A DNA stretch of 64,000 nucleotides. Source: Enoplosus armatus. Taxonomy: Eukaryota; Chordata; Actinopteri; Centrarchiformes; Enoplosidae. The stretch spans positions 1,397,001 to 1,461,000 of the forward strand of contig NC_092181.1 of the NCBI RefSeq assembly GCF_043641665.1, in the 5' to 3' direction. The first letter of the stretch is position 1; the number at the start of each line of letters is the position of its first letter. Below, piece by piece: positions 12,756 to 24,507 of this stretch. A program made the position numbers and the translations under genes. The notes beneath the pieces were generated by a model. It was not told the origin of the DNA. It made no database searches and saw only the letters and a list, made by a program, of their open reading frames with translations.

Positions 12756-14910
12756 CATAATCCAGTCATCCATTAACTAAATCCCCGATAAACACATGCC
12801 AAGCCCATAGTAACACTTTCCCTAAATGCTTGTATGTGTGTCCCAGAGCCTGACCCTTTGCTCTCTCTAAGTGGACCATAACTCTCATCTAAAAGTCATC
12901 GGGTCTGGTTTACAGCCTGTAGGGCGATCAGAAGATGGAGCACTGTTAGCTCTATCGCTATCTGCGCCGACCAGAGCTGCTCTGTAACACTTATCAGTTA
13001 TGTGGATTAGTGACGAGATGAGAGGGGGGACAAAGTGAGAGAGACAGAAAAAAAACAGACAAGGTGAAGAAAGATAGAGGCAGGAATGAAACAAAGGAAT
13101 AGAAACAGCAAATGTTTATAAAAATGTACTTTTTAATTATAATTAAGCTCAAATGCCACAAAAAAGGAATCGGGCCATAACAATATGATGCGTTAGATAG
13201 CATGAAAATGCATTTGTTGAGCTATGGCAATTGTTTCTTTTTCCTTCGTCTGTCTCTCACTCTCTTTTAAGAGAGGACGAGACATGAAAGGAGATCCAGG
13301 CAGGTGTTGCCTTTCCAAGACGTGATTGCGGGGATCATAGCCTGTCAGCGATGTAACAGCGATCTGAGACGGCACTCAGACAAACTCGCTGATAGGATAA
13401 GACAGAGCTGTTGAGCTGAGAGAGAGAGACTGGTCCATGTACATGTCGAATAGCTGATGGAGAGAGAGAATTAGAGGATACTGAAAAATAGATTGAGGAA
13501 GAGGGAGTGAAATAGACAGCCCTGTGAAACTGAGAAAAAGACTGAAAAAGCTGTTTGAGGACCGAGGAGGACTGTTTAGAACTTGAGGTGATGGGTTGAG
13601 GTGATGTTTGTTTAAACTGTCTATAAATCTCTCTACAAGGAAGAATTGAATTACAACGAGCGTGGCTGCAAAGCAGATGGAGGGAAGTTGAGTTGAGTCA
13701 AGACTGAGAAAGAACAATCAAGTCCAATTCAGGCTGAAAACAGCTAGCCTGGCTCTGTCCAAAGGTACAAACAAATCTGCCTCACAGCGCCTCTAAAGCT
13801 CACAAATAAACACATTATTATCTGTACAAAAACCAAAGTGTAGAAATGGTTTTACAGGGTATGCATAAACAATTGCTGTTCCATTTTCCCAGGACCTGCC
13901 TCTTCAAGTTTTATCTTTTTTTCTGCTTGGGCAATGCACTTTAAGGTGCCTGGAGCACAAAAACATCACTTCTCAGGTTCTGTGTGAATCCAGCCAAACG
14001 CTGGGTTTCCATACTCACGAGGTAAATGAAAGACTAGACGGAGAAACACTCCAAGTGAAATCCCTCTGCTTTGCAAAAACAGCAGGGTTTCATGCCTCTT
14101 AAAGATTTTTACTGAGATGCTCTTTACTTCTCTGTTGTCCAGCTCCAAAGGTATGAGGGAGACGCTGTCTTAAAACGCTGCAGCAGATGTGTTACAGAGC
14201 TCATTTCCTTAACAGAATCCACACTTTGTGGATTTTTACTGCAGCGCAAAGCTCACCGTAATCTTTCATGTTTACCTTTTACAGGAAAGAGGTCACAAAA
14301 TGACATCTGTGCATCGAAGACACAGTTGTTCAAGTGTTACTCCACAGCCAATGCATGTGTCGCAGATGGACGGACTGTGTGGATGAGTTTCTTTCCGATT
14401 GGCATGTCTGAGGTGCAAAACAGAGAGGTTGGTGATTCAGAAACATGGGAGGGGAAGCATAAAGATTTATCATTAAAGAGTGAATAGAGGTGGCCTTCGC
14501 TGGCCTCTGGACCTTGGTGTAGCTCAAGACGTTGTTAATGACATTCATTAAAAGCCTGAACATCACCAAAGGCTCCTTCACAGGCCGGTGCTCAAAGGTT
14601 GACCATGGACTTAGACACATGAAAACTCTCCCTCTTTGCTATTTTTTTTCTCAGCCTTTGTGGGTCGGCCACTGGAACGAGATGGGTTTTGAATGATGGC
14701 TGTCCGTTTGTGTGAAGTAAAAAATGTGGAGTGAAAAGGAGGGCCACTCCTGTTTGCGATTTGCCTGGAGACTTCACAAAACTAACATCCTATAGAGTGG
14801 TTTCTATAGAAGCCAATGTTTTTGTCTCTGGAAGTCATGGGGTTAATGTTATTCGGGAAGAACCTGGGTTCCAGTTGGTTGTTGTATGTGGTGAAGTGGC
14901 CCTTGTTGAC

Positions 14911-14947
14911 TCTGTGTGTGTGTGTGTGAGTGTGTGTGTGTGTGTGT
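14911..14947. repeat. (TG)n microsatellite, interrupted
   Basis: TG run with one GAG interruption near 14928. Confidence 0.85.
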
Positions 14948-15440
14948 TTGCCAGTGCATGTTCCTGGTGTGCTCGTGCTGGTGTATAGACAATCAACACG
15001 TGTATTCATTTGTGTTTGTGCAAGAATTAGGAGACATGATCCTTAATAACTAATAGTCTCAGTGTGTGAAAGGAAAACTGTGAAACACTGATGTGTTGTG
15101 TGAATTTTACATCAAGTTTCTCATTAAGTTAAACTTTGGGGTTCCTAAACATTTAAATTTGCACTGCTGACCAATAGCAGGGGAAGAGGGAGCTATCATT
15201 AGCATATTAGCTGTGTTGCTACATCCACTTTTATTTAATCCTGCTTTGTCGGAGTAACTGCTCGGCAGAAGAGAAACTGTTTTCAGACAGTTATAAGACA
15301 AAAGTCAATGCTACAAACACATCTTGTGAATAAACTGCATTGTCCCATAGCGACCAAGCTAACAAGCTTGCTAACTGACAGTTAGCAGGTAACTTTCAGG
15401 ATGTTACATTCAATTATGAGTTATTAAGAATTGAAGCAGG

Positions 15441-15501
15441 GGTTCTCTGAGCTAGCAAGAGTGCCAACTGACGTTTAGCAAGCCAGCTAGCTCAGAGAGC
15501 C
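15441..15501. repeat. Stem-loop with 16-bp arms
   Basis: The left arm ggttctctgagctagc (15441-15456) and right arm gctagctcagagagcc (15486-15501) are complementary except for one position. They are separated by 29 nt. The surrounding 300 bp is rich in gctagc/gctaac motifs. Confidence 0.75.
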
Positions 15502-17649
15502 GACCCCCTCCTCCATAACGCGAAATTTAATGAAATGATATACACTCCTGAGAGCAAAATGCATGGTGGGAGAAAACTGCACAGTCCAGAGAAAATAGAG
15601 CGCTTGTGAATGACGAGTGCTAGCATCTTGCCAGCTGGCTAGCGAGTAATCCTCACCTCGACCTTGTCATGCTCTAGAGGTCTGATGAAAATCTTGTCAA
15701 ACAATTATGAAAATGAGACAATGAGAATCCAGCTGATGTAATAGGATTTATTTGTTTGAAGACTGACAACAACCCACTGTGACTCCATCCTTTTTGTAAC
15801 TGCATTTTTGTTTGAATTTCTGTGGTCTGTCTCTGCAAAGTGTGTCTTCACAGCTCATGGTTTGTGATGGGGAAACAGATTTCTCTAAATATGTCTTTTT
15901 TCTTCAATGGAGAACCAATTTCCATTGAGTGCTGAGCAGTCTGGAGCACCTCTGTCATTGCCTTGGTAATATTAACTCAGTCTGCTTCCTTCTTTTCCCT
16001 CTTTCCACAGCTTCATCTTCTACTTTCTACTTTTTGTCTCAAACTTTTTCAAAATTTCCATAACTCTCGCCTAAAGCACGATTACAATTTTTCTTGGCAG
16101 GTGAGTCTACTGAGTTATCAGGAAGGAACACTGGCAGCAAAGTGGTAATCGTGGATATCGGAGAGCAAGATAGAGGGGGCTCATGACGGGGGATTTAAGC
16201 TCCAAGCAAACTGGCCTTTATTGAGGTGTAGAAAAAGGAGGGTATAGAAGACTATAGGAGTGCAGAGCCTGTATGCCAACAAACCCCTTAATCCTAAGAC
16301 ATGGAGGCATGACGAGACTCCCAACACTCACAGCAGATTGACACTGTGATTGAGACGTTTAGATTTGGTTTTTGTTTGGGGGCACGTTTTTCCTCCAGGC
16401 TGGCGGGCATTAGCTGTTTTTGGGTGTAAGTGCTGTGTTTGAGTATGAAGAGTATGCCTGGGGGAGTTTTCTCTGACCGAAGGTATTTGGAGAGTTCATT
16501 TCCAAAACACTGGATATCCTTTTTGGAAAATACCTGCAGTTTCTTACTCAATGTCCGAAAAACAAGAAGGTCCCAACTGCCACCATTTTTTAATCTTTGA
16601 AAAGTCAATTTGTTATCTTGTAACAGTTGTAACACTTATCTATTATTCATATAATCTGTTTATCGTATCTATTATTCCATTTCATTTTTACATCTATTGT
16701 CTCTCTTTTAGCATAGTGCAAAACCTCTTTTGTTGATGTTTCAAATGGTCCTTAAACTAACTTGGACCAGTTAAAGATACAGCTGAGTGTTTTCAGCGAA
16801 AGCTAATCACAGACAAATGATTTTGGCTCAGCAAGACTATAAAATAAATCATTTTGGACACATACAAATCCACACTGACCCTACATTTCAATTGTAATGT
16901 ACTGGATCCATCTCCAGTGCAGCTGGTGCGTAAATTTAATAATCCTAAAGCAGCATTTGAAAGATAATCACTGAAACCCTCCGCTGATTAAAGCAAACAC
17001 AAGAGAAAGTGAGAAATCTTCTGTTTATGCAGTAGGAATTGCCACATTCATTTTGGACTGAATTGCTATGTATGGCTGAATTAAACAGACGGCCGACCAC
17101 ATTATTGTGTGAGACTGTTTTGTGAAAACAGAGGAACATAGACTATTTTGATATTTCTGGGTGCTTTTGGGTCTAATTTGATATAATTTTAGACCAGTCA
17201 TGTGGCTGATTTAAATACCCTTGTTTCAATTGTAAAAAGATAAACTTAATTTTGGTAATCATTAGTCATCACAAACAAAAAAGACATTACAACTTGATCA
17301 AATGCCTGGTGAAAATGAGCAGGGCTTTTATTTTTATGCCCTCATGATGATGGTCAGATGAAAGAGGAAGTGAAGAGGAAGTGATGGAGGAGAAACTGCT
17401 GTTAAGTGGATTGACCCCAGCCATCATGATTAAGGCCATAAAGAGGGCTCTGGTCGGAGGTTATTAAAGGATTATAAAAGGCTCTAAAGGGTTATAAAGG
17501 ACAGGTCTGGAGAAGATTAGCCAACACTGCTGCTCAAATCAACACCGGTCCACATTCCACACCACACGTTTACACAGCAGACAGATATGGAGTCAGTTTA
17601 GCTGACTTGCAAATAACTTTCTATCACTGCCTTGTTGTTTAAAGTAAAA

Positions 17650-17735
17650 TCGGATGGCTATGGAAATGACAATGCCAGTCAGTTGGTGGGTCCACTGCTT
17701 TGATCCAGACAGGGTTTTTAGCTGAAAATGATGCT
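17650..17735 (+). repeat. Short degenerate fragment of the same repeat (head part)
   Basis: The sequence gacaatgccagtcagttggt followed by gggtccactgctttgatccagac parallels the head of the copy at 20818 (gacaatgtcagtctgttggt and so on). It ends abruptly afterwards. Confidence 0.5.
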
Positions 17736-18293
17736 ATGAGATCAGTGAGAGTGAAGCCAAAACAGTAAAGTTGTGATCCGTGAAACCGAGGGGAGCTGCA
17801 GATTCATGTGATAATTCTCTGTAGGTTCATCACCTCTTTCACAGTGTTCTCACTTTGTCATTTAATATATCTTTATAAAAATATAGATTTATAGGGGCTT
17901 TAATTAAAAGATCTGAGCGCTCCTTCAACCACTGCCAGTACCCAACACTTTTAATTAGTGCAGAGTGCCTGAATTTGCCTGGGTCACCCAAATCACTAAA
18001 TCCCTGCCTACATCATCCTCCCGCGCACCACACAGGCCCAGAGGAATGAACTGGGTGGTAATGGGAACCAGACTAGCTTCCTCAGCTAATCATATGCAGC
18101 CACCAGTGAAGACAGCAGCACCATCACTCTCTCGCTGCATCGCTCCATCACTCTCTCTCTTTTCCTCTCCTTGTATGACCGAGGCCTGAGTTTAGTCCCA
18201 GCTGGCCCCCCTCTGCATCCACTGTCCCCCTTTGCTCCCCTTTTCTTTGTTGTGCCCCTTTTTCCTTCGGTCAGTCTTGCTATAAGTTCTTAT

Positions 18294-18296
<3 letters not shown>

Positions 18297-18322
<26 letters not shown>
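18297..18322. repeat. (CA)n microsatellite
   Basis: CA run of about 11 units following a short CT tract. Confidence 0.9.
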
Positions 18323-18324
<2 letters not shown>

Positions 18325-18436
18325 CTGTGTTTTAGCCATTCATCAGTAGCTAATCTCAGCTGTCTGCTTTGAGGTGTTTTGAGGCCACGTGCTCATAATG
18401 AGAAATAGCTCCCAGGCAGAGTGAAAGATAGATCAC

Positions 18437-18462
18437 TGTGTGTGTGTGTGTGTGTGTGTGTG
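18437..18462. repeat. (TG)n microsatellite
   Basis: TG run of about 13 units, 115 bp after the complementary CA run at 18297. The two could pair as a large AT-poor hairpin. Confidence 0.9.
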
Positions 18463-18959
18463 AGTTTCCTCACTAGTGACCAGAGGTCTAACTTACATAA
18501 ATATTTGGTCCCATAAAGGCCGTTAGCAGCGGCTTATGAATCATAAAGCTCGTTAAACAGGAGTGTAAATAAACAGTAAAGCCAGTACTGGCGCCCCGCC
18601 GAGCTCCCTCTCCCTCCATTACTCAGTCTGGCCTCCGCCTGCTGTGGACGGACGTATTCGGCTCTCCACCTGGGCAACAGGTCCCACTGCTTGGCTTTCT
18701 AACCTGTTCAGCTTGGCTGAGTCGGACAGAAAACAGTAAATTAGCTGACGGTTGATGCTTGAGTGTAAACTTGTGTAACAGCTCATTGGAGGCTAATGCT
18801 CTGGATTTGGTCGGAAAAATCCTTTTTCACGCTTGTTTTCTCAGAGGTGATTTCTTTTACGGGGTTTGTCGTTAGGAAGGAGTCAAAGTTTATGATGCAT
18901 GAAAAAGCAGACCAGACATGCGCATGTGTGTGTGTCAAACATTTGGGGCCTGTTTTGAA

Positions 18960-19140
18960 GTATTAGTACCTGAGGTTTTCCATTTTGATGGACTTTAAAG
19001 AATTGTTTTCCTCTGTACTCCACTATATTTACTTGACGTACGTGTGTAGGAAGTTACTTTGCAGATTTATGAGCTCATAATGATGTTACATTATTTTTAT
19101 GGGCATCTAATTTTTAAGAAATACTTTCTGTCTGCAGTTG
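18960..19140 (+). repeat. Weak match to the ACTTAAGTA-type fish repeat
   Basis: The stretch with tagtacctgaggttttccat, ctctgtactccactatattt and ggaagttactttgcagattt resembles the left half of the element at 53935, but is strongly diverged. A possible continuation with acttgagtacttt ends near 19730. Confidence 0.4.
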
Positions 19141-19347
19141 ATACTGCAAATATGTTTAAGCATCAAATGTTATGAAATGAAATTATACAGTACCGGTGCT
19201 CCCATTCAAGAGTAGAAAGCAGCATACATTTAGAAATAAAAGTATGTACAAAATATAAAAAATAAGAAATAGAAAATAAAAATATACACATTTACAGTAT
19301 TTAAGTGAAAAATAAAAGTAAGAAATATATACAACAGCAATGTATAT

Positions 19348-19365
19348 GTATGTATATATACATAC
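19348..19365. repeat. 18-bp perfect palindrome, gtatgtatatatacatac
   Basis: Self-complementary AT-rich sequence in an A/T-rich repeat-derived region. Probably microsatellite-like rather than regulatory. Confidence 0.6.
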
Positions 19366-19374
19366 GTGTCTGAC

Positions 19375-19432
19375 ACTCAGAGGGAGGAGTTGAACAGTTT
19401 GATGGCCACAGGCAGGAATGATTTCCTGTTAA
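19375..19432. repeat. Possible LINE-derived fragment
   Basis: The sequence gagggaggagttgaacagtt followed by tgatggccacaggcaggaat resembles a segment commonly seen at the 3' end of a fish LINE family. It is preceded by an AT-rich, A-run-rich stretch (19220-19340). Too short to classify further. Confidence 0.4.
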
Positions 19433-20539
19433 AGCCTTTGACTTCAAGACAAGAAACACACGAAGCTTCTGCATTCAGTGTTTCTATATTTCTGTTTTTT
19501 CAGAGGATTCAACACCAGCAGAGTATGTAATATATTACAGTCTGATGCAGCGAAGTGAGACTGAAAAGGAGTTATTTTATTTTTCAGAGTAACACCAGTT
19601 CATTTTATCGTGACAGCTTCTAATTTTACGTTAGTAAAGTTCTGACAGCTTTTAGTGTTTAGTTAAGAACATTGTACAAATGCAAAATTGGATGAATACT
19701 TGCTTTAGCAAAGCACTTGAGTACTTTTTTTCCCCATCAATAAACACAATTTGTGTTTGCATGCTTTGTGTGTGTTTTATGCAAAAGTGAGCAAACGCCC
19801 CTCCAGAAGCACATGTGCACATCGTCTGCATGGAACTACATTTATCAAACCGAACATCTACACAGATACAGAGCCGACACTGACAATGATGAAGTGGAGG
19901 AGAGATCTAAGGCCAGGTTGATGTGTGGACCATGATATCACTACTGAGTCCAAATTACACAGTAACCACAAAGATCCACACAAAGTGATCACCTGGGCCA
20001 TTGCTCCCGTGAGATGAGAAATGTTAAGAAGCACTTTTATGAAGCATTTCCAAAATAGATAATGAGGTAATTTGTGTTTCAGTTGGACAGATGCTAAGTC
20101 ATACTGGTAATACGATATATTGCACTTCATACCTTCCTGTCCCTCCTGACTCAGCCTCCACTCTCCCATATCTTCTTCCTCTACATGCTCTAATACACAT
20201 CTTAACAAAACAATCTGTTGTATTAATCTCCTCAGCTTATCTTTCTCTTATACCTTTTCCAAGCATTTCTCTGTCCTACACGATCACACAGGTCACAGGA
20301 ATATTTTGTTACAGCTGTTGTCAGGGCGCTGTGCCTGTGGCCTTCACACACCCCAATGCTTTTTCTTGAAGTCTTGGTAAACTAGAAATGTAAGGTACTT
20401 TTACAGTTTTACTTATTGTGAGTCACTCCTTAAAAGAGCACCAGCCGAATCAAATATAAAGATCAAAATGTAGATATGTCAAATAAAGTAAATTCATGAT
20501 ACAGTTCTGTTCTTTCACCAGTCGTCCTGCTGTCAGTAA

Positions 20540-20700
20540 CAAGGTGTTACTTCATTGATCCCTGAAGGCAAATTCTTTTTTCACTTTTCCTATTCAGGGA
20601 GGTCAGAGCGCAGCGTCAGCTATACCCTGGAGCTGGAGGGGGTCTTGCTCAGGGACACTTCAGCAGGTTGGATGTTTGCTGATACTGGTTTAGACCCAGC
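20540..20700. repeat. Diverged retroelement-like fragment
   Basis: Phrases such as ttcattgatccctgaaggca, gggaggtcagagcgcagcgt and ggtcttgctcagggacactt are characteristic of a fish retroelement 3' region recognised from memory. It directly precedes the interspersed repeat at 20806. Confidence 0.5.
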
Positions 20701-20805
20701 CACTCTGCCTGAGATCATTACGTAGAAATTATGTTTATATACTTCTAACAGAAAATACTTTTTGAAGGACACGTAATACTGCTTGGAATTATGTTTGGCC
20801 ATGCT

Positions 20806-21290
20806 AATGACTTGAGGGATGACAATGTCAGTCTGTTGGTTGGTCTACTGCTGTGGTCCAGACTGAAATATCTCAACAACTATTGGATTGCCATAACATT
20901 TTGTACAGATATGGATAATCCCCAGAGGGTGAATCCTATGACTTTTCCTCTAGCGTCACCATATCTACTGCTAGTGGATGGACTGCCACGAAGTTTGGTA
21001 CATGCATTTGTGCACTCCTCAGGATGAATTGTCATAACTTTGGTGATCCTCTGCTTGCGTCGTCATCAGGTCAAAATTTCAATTTGTCCAATATTTTATT
21101 GTTTTATCCCATCTGCCTCGGCTGTACTTTGTGTTTAAGGTTAATTAGCAAATGTTAGCATGCTTACATGCTAAACTAAGATGGTGAACAAGGTAAACAT
21201 TATACTTACCATTCAGCTGAAAGCACAGCCAGGCCAAAGTACAGCCTTACAGAGCAGCTAACATGAATGTAGACTCTTAGTTTTGTTTTA
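20806..21290 (+). repeat. Fish interspersed repeat, near-full copy (family shared with 51.2, 59.6 and 62.2 kb)
   Basis: It contains diagnostic phrases shared with other copies in the window: gtccagactgaaatatctc, caacaactattggattgcc, tgacttttcctctagcg, and a tail rich in ttagcatgc/gctaac with gtacagccttacagagcagc. There is no coding capacity. The same phrases occur in the + orientation at 62165-62545 and reversed at 51242-51675. This family is recognised as very common in percomorph genomes, but its class is not clear from the sequence. Confidence 0.8.
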
Positions 21291-21384
21291 TCAACATAAT
21301 GCAGAAACGTTGTTAATCAACATATTTGCCAAGTCGGTAAATGTTGAGACAGAACGTACATGCAAAATGTTGAGTGACAACGTA

Positions 21385-21640
21385 TTTCATTTTGTTGTGT
21401 TTAGGCAACCCAAAGCACTTGGTTAAGGTTCAGGAAAGATCGTGGTCTTGGTTGAATATTGGGACAAAAGTCGTGCGCTTTGAACTCCCACCATCCACCT
21501 CGACCACCTCCCTACGACTTCTGTGCAACACAAGAGTGTCATACTTCGTTCCCGGGAAAAGACATCCATGAGGATACGCAACTGCATCAGCTGATTCCAT
21601 TGCCCAAGAAGAGCCACACTTGGCACAGGAGAGCAACCAC
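21385..21640. repeat. Fish interspersed repeat (aggcaac...acttggttaaggttcagg type)
   Basis: The phrase ttaggcaacccaaagcactt followed by ggttaaggttcaggaaagatcgtggt recurs in related form at 58030-58110 (ggtttaagaagaaaacgact, then tggtttagggtcaaaataac). Both strands are open here by chance. The family is known to be abundant in teleosts; its class is uncertain. Confidence 0.55.
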
Positions 21641-23823
21641 TGTTCCCTTATTAGTCACTGTGCTGTATATGATTCTGGTAAAATGGTAAGTTTGTCGAAC
21701 TGCACTCTAAGTGGAAAACTTGAATCTGTTCTTGATAAGTAAACAGCTCAGACTGCAGCCTGATGCAATGGAAAATGTATTTTATGATTTAAAGTAGAAC
21801 ACAGTTAGATTCTTACCCCGCCACTGTCAACTGGTGTAAATAAAATGACTTGCACTTATGGATCCTAAAACAAAAAGTAGTTTGACGCCCACAATGCAAA
21901 CACACCTTCAGCTGGACCGTGTAATCCAGGCAGCTATTTTCTTTTTCCATTCATTAGACATCTGTGTGAGTGGTATCTTCAGTGCTACCGGCTCCTGTGT
22001 TAACCTCCGACATGCTCTCCTTTTGTTTGCTGCTGCACGGTTGATGTGGTGACCTCGTGAACCCTTGCTGTGATTGTTTCGCGCAGTTAAGTGCCTCCTG
22101 ATTGTGGGCAGAGCTGAGGGGTGATAATGTCTAACAGATTCTCCGCCTGTCTCGCACGCTGTGCATACATGCAGCAGCACGTAGGCACTCATTTCAACAC
22201 CCAGACAAATCTACACACTGACCGCTCTCGATCCCAACAGTAAACAGTTTAGTGATTCTACTGATGCTTCCGAATGTTTTCAGATGGAGGAGGAAGCCTC
22301 GTCAACACGCAGCTGACATGTTGACGAGAAGATGTTGAAACATGTCAAGTGTTTTCTGGTGTGTTTGTTTTGGGGGCTGCATGACTGTCTGTAAATGTTC
22401 ATGTTGCTGACCTGAACCTCCACTTCGCCTCGGTATCCCTGTGATTCGCTGTGCTAATATCCTGCTCTCAATAATGTGCACATTTATTTTGTAATTTTTT
22501 TTATAGTGATCGAAGGACTTGATGGAGGATGAGGTCTTGTATGAGAAGTGTGTGTCAATAGAGCCCACAACATAAAACACATGTATACATACACACACTC
22601 AAGCATGCACCTCAGCGACCAATTTCACATCAGCCCCTCACCCTTCTTCCTCCTCTCACCACTGTAACCTCAGCCTCCACTATGGTGACTTGAGCTGTCA
22701 ACAGATGGCCAATCCCACACGGAGAGTGTTGATTTAGTCAAAGATGTGAAAACAAACCAGGTGTCCCCATCTCCTCTCCTCTCTTCTTGTCTTTTCTCTC
22801 CTGCAGCTCCCCTACTTTCCTGTGGTGATGAATCTAAATCAGTGGTGATACAAAAGCCACCAGTATACTGACACTGTACATTGGGACCATGACTGCAAGC
22901 ATATTTCTCATCAATTTCTCATTAAAACCACTGTTGGCTGGAAGTTAGAAGCTAGCAGCATTGATGGACCTTTGGTCCAACGCTTCCTGACACAGATCAA
23001 GGAGAAAGTGCTGACACTATACAAAATTATAGGAAACCATATTGAGGGCTTGCTCTGCTTAAGATAATTAAGAAAATTAAAGATATTGCTGGTGACAGGG
23101 CCTGGGAGAGGTGGGGTGTAACATGACAGAAAAAAAAGCCCCGGCCACCTGGAGGCAAGGGAGCTGCAGCACCCTCACTTACGGTGACTGCCGGGCATCT
23201 CACATTTCTATCCACGTTGCCACTTATTTCTACCTTTCACACACTGTTAGTACCAGACCTTCCTGGTCTGAACTTTGTAAAACATTTGTTACAGAAAAAG
23301 AAGAAGGTCACTGTAACCTTCGTTGTTTATTCATTGGTACTTGAGCAGGTAGATACCTTCCTAATCTCAGTTGGTCTTCACCAGGCACATCACTAAATAA
23401 TAAAAAGCCAAACAACACAATATTCAAGTACATCGTCATCTCACAAATTATCTGGGAACCCAGATTCCCCCTGAGTGTTGCCAAAGCCATGGAAACTTTG
23501 TACCAATAGGCAGATCCAAGGTCAGCCCTGGCCACTATTTTAGGCACATTTTATCATCTGAGGCATAGCTCTGCACTCTGGGGCTTAACATTCACAAATC
23601 TAATGGAAACTCAGTTTGGGAATCTGTTTATAGAAGCTGCTGAGTACAGGAACAAAGATGGGGCAAGGGACTGGTCATCATGTCCTTTTTGACATGAAAC
23701 ATTATTAAATGCCTGCCTACATGTTTCTGTTCATCTGGCTGTTAAACATGGCTTAATTCCTAAGAAAAAACATTTTAGTGAAGCAACAGCTGCAGGTAAT
23801 TGATGAATAAAAATGTGTGTCTG

Positions 23824-23856
<33 letters not shown>
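23824..23856. repeat. (TG)n microsatellite
   Basis: Uninterrupted TG run of about 16 units, one of the longest in the window. Confidence 0.9.
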
Positions 23857-23857
<1 letters not shown>

Positions 23858-24450
23858 ACACTCAGTTAAGTCTTATGCCCTGAATCTGCTAAACGTAGAG
23901 GCAGATGTCTCACACAGTATTCCCCCTGTAAGGAGTTCAGTTACACAAGATCTGGTTTAGGCTTGCGTGTATATGTGTATATTCAGTATATCTGCAAATT
24001 CATGCATGCTGCATAAACACTGTCCATTTGCAACGATTTTATTGCCTGTTGCTGGATAGAAAGATGCAGAGAGATACAAATTACACATGCGTGGAGCAAA
24101 CCTGCACACACTCACATTCACACACACCTGCCCGTCTCTTTAGGCATCTTTAATCCCGGCCGTCCTCCTGATCTTTTCTTCTCTTCCTTGCTCTGTTTTT
24201 CTTTTCTTTCTCAGTTTCCATTGAAGGCACTCAACCATCTGCTCTTCTATTCAGCAGGGTCTTCGGCCCCGGGCCTGGCACCGAAGGTCAGAGAGTGTGT
24301 GTGTCAGTGGACAATGACCCAGCCGGACAACCCCCCCCCTCACACACTTCAAACACAACTCACTGAGACCTTACACCGCGACCAGTCCATCGGCATCTTT
24401 CAAGATGGGTGTTAGGTGCATGGAGAGGTGAGAGAGGAGGATGGAATTTA

Positions 24451-24507
24451 TGTGTGTGTGTGTGTTTGAGTGTGTGTTAAGTGTGTGTGTGTGTGTGTGT
24501 GTGTGTC
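24451..24507. repeat. (TG)n microsatellite, interrupted
   Basis: Two TG runs (about 24451-24476 and 24481-24507) separated by ttgag and ttaag interruptions. Confidence 0.85.

Larger units (their letters stand above)
12757..18296. other. Gene-free intergenic sequence
   Basis: Purine-rich low-complexity stretches at 13010-13090 and 13400-13560 produce false Ser/Leu-rich frames on the minus strand. The TG run at 14911 and the stem-loop at 15441 are here. No genes seen. Confidence 0.6.

Noticed and set aside
13376..13717. Ser/Leu/Phe-rich 113-codon minus-strand frame
   Set aside because: It arises from GA-rich low complexity on the + strand.
14782..15009. Thr/His-rich minus-strand frame
   Set aside because: It is a translation of the TG/CA microsatellite.
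21374..21689. Several overlapping frames on both strands
   Set aside because: They coincide with the interspersed-repeat copy shared with 58.0 kb.
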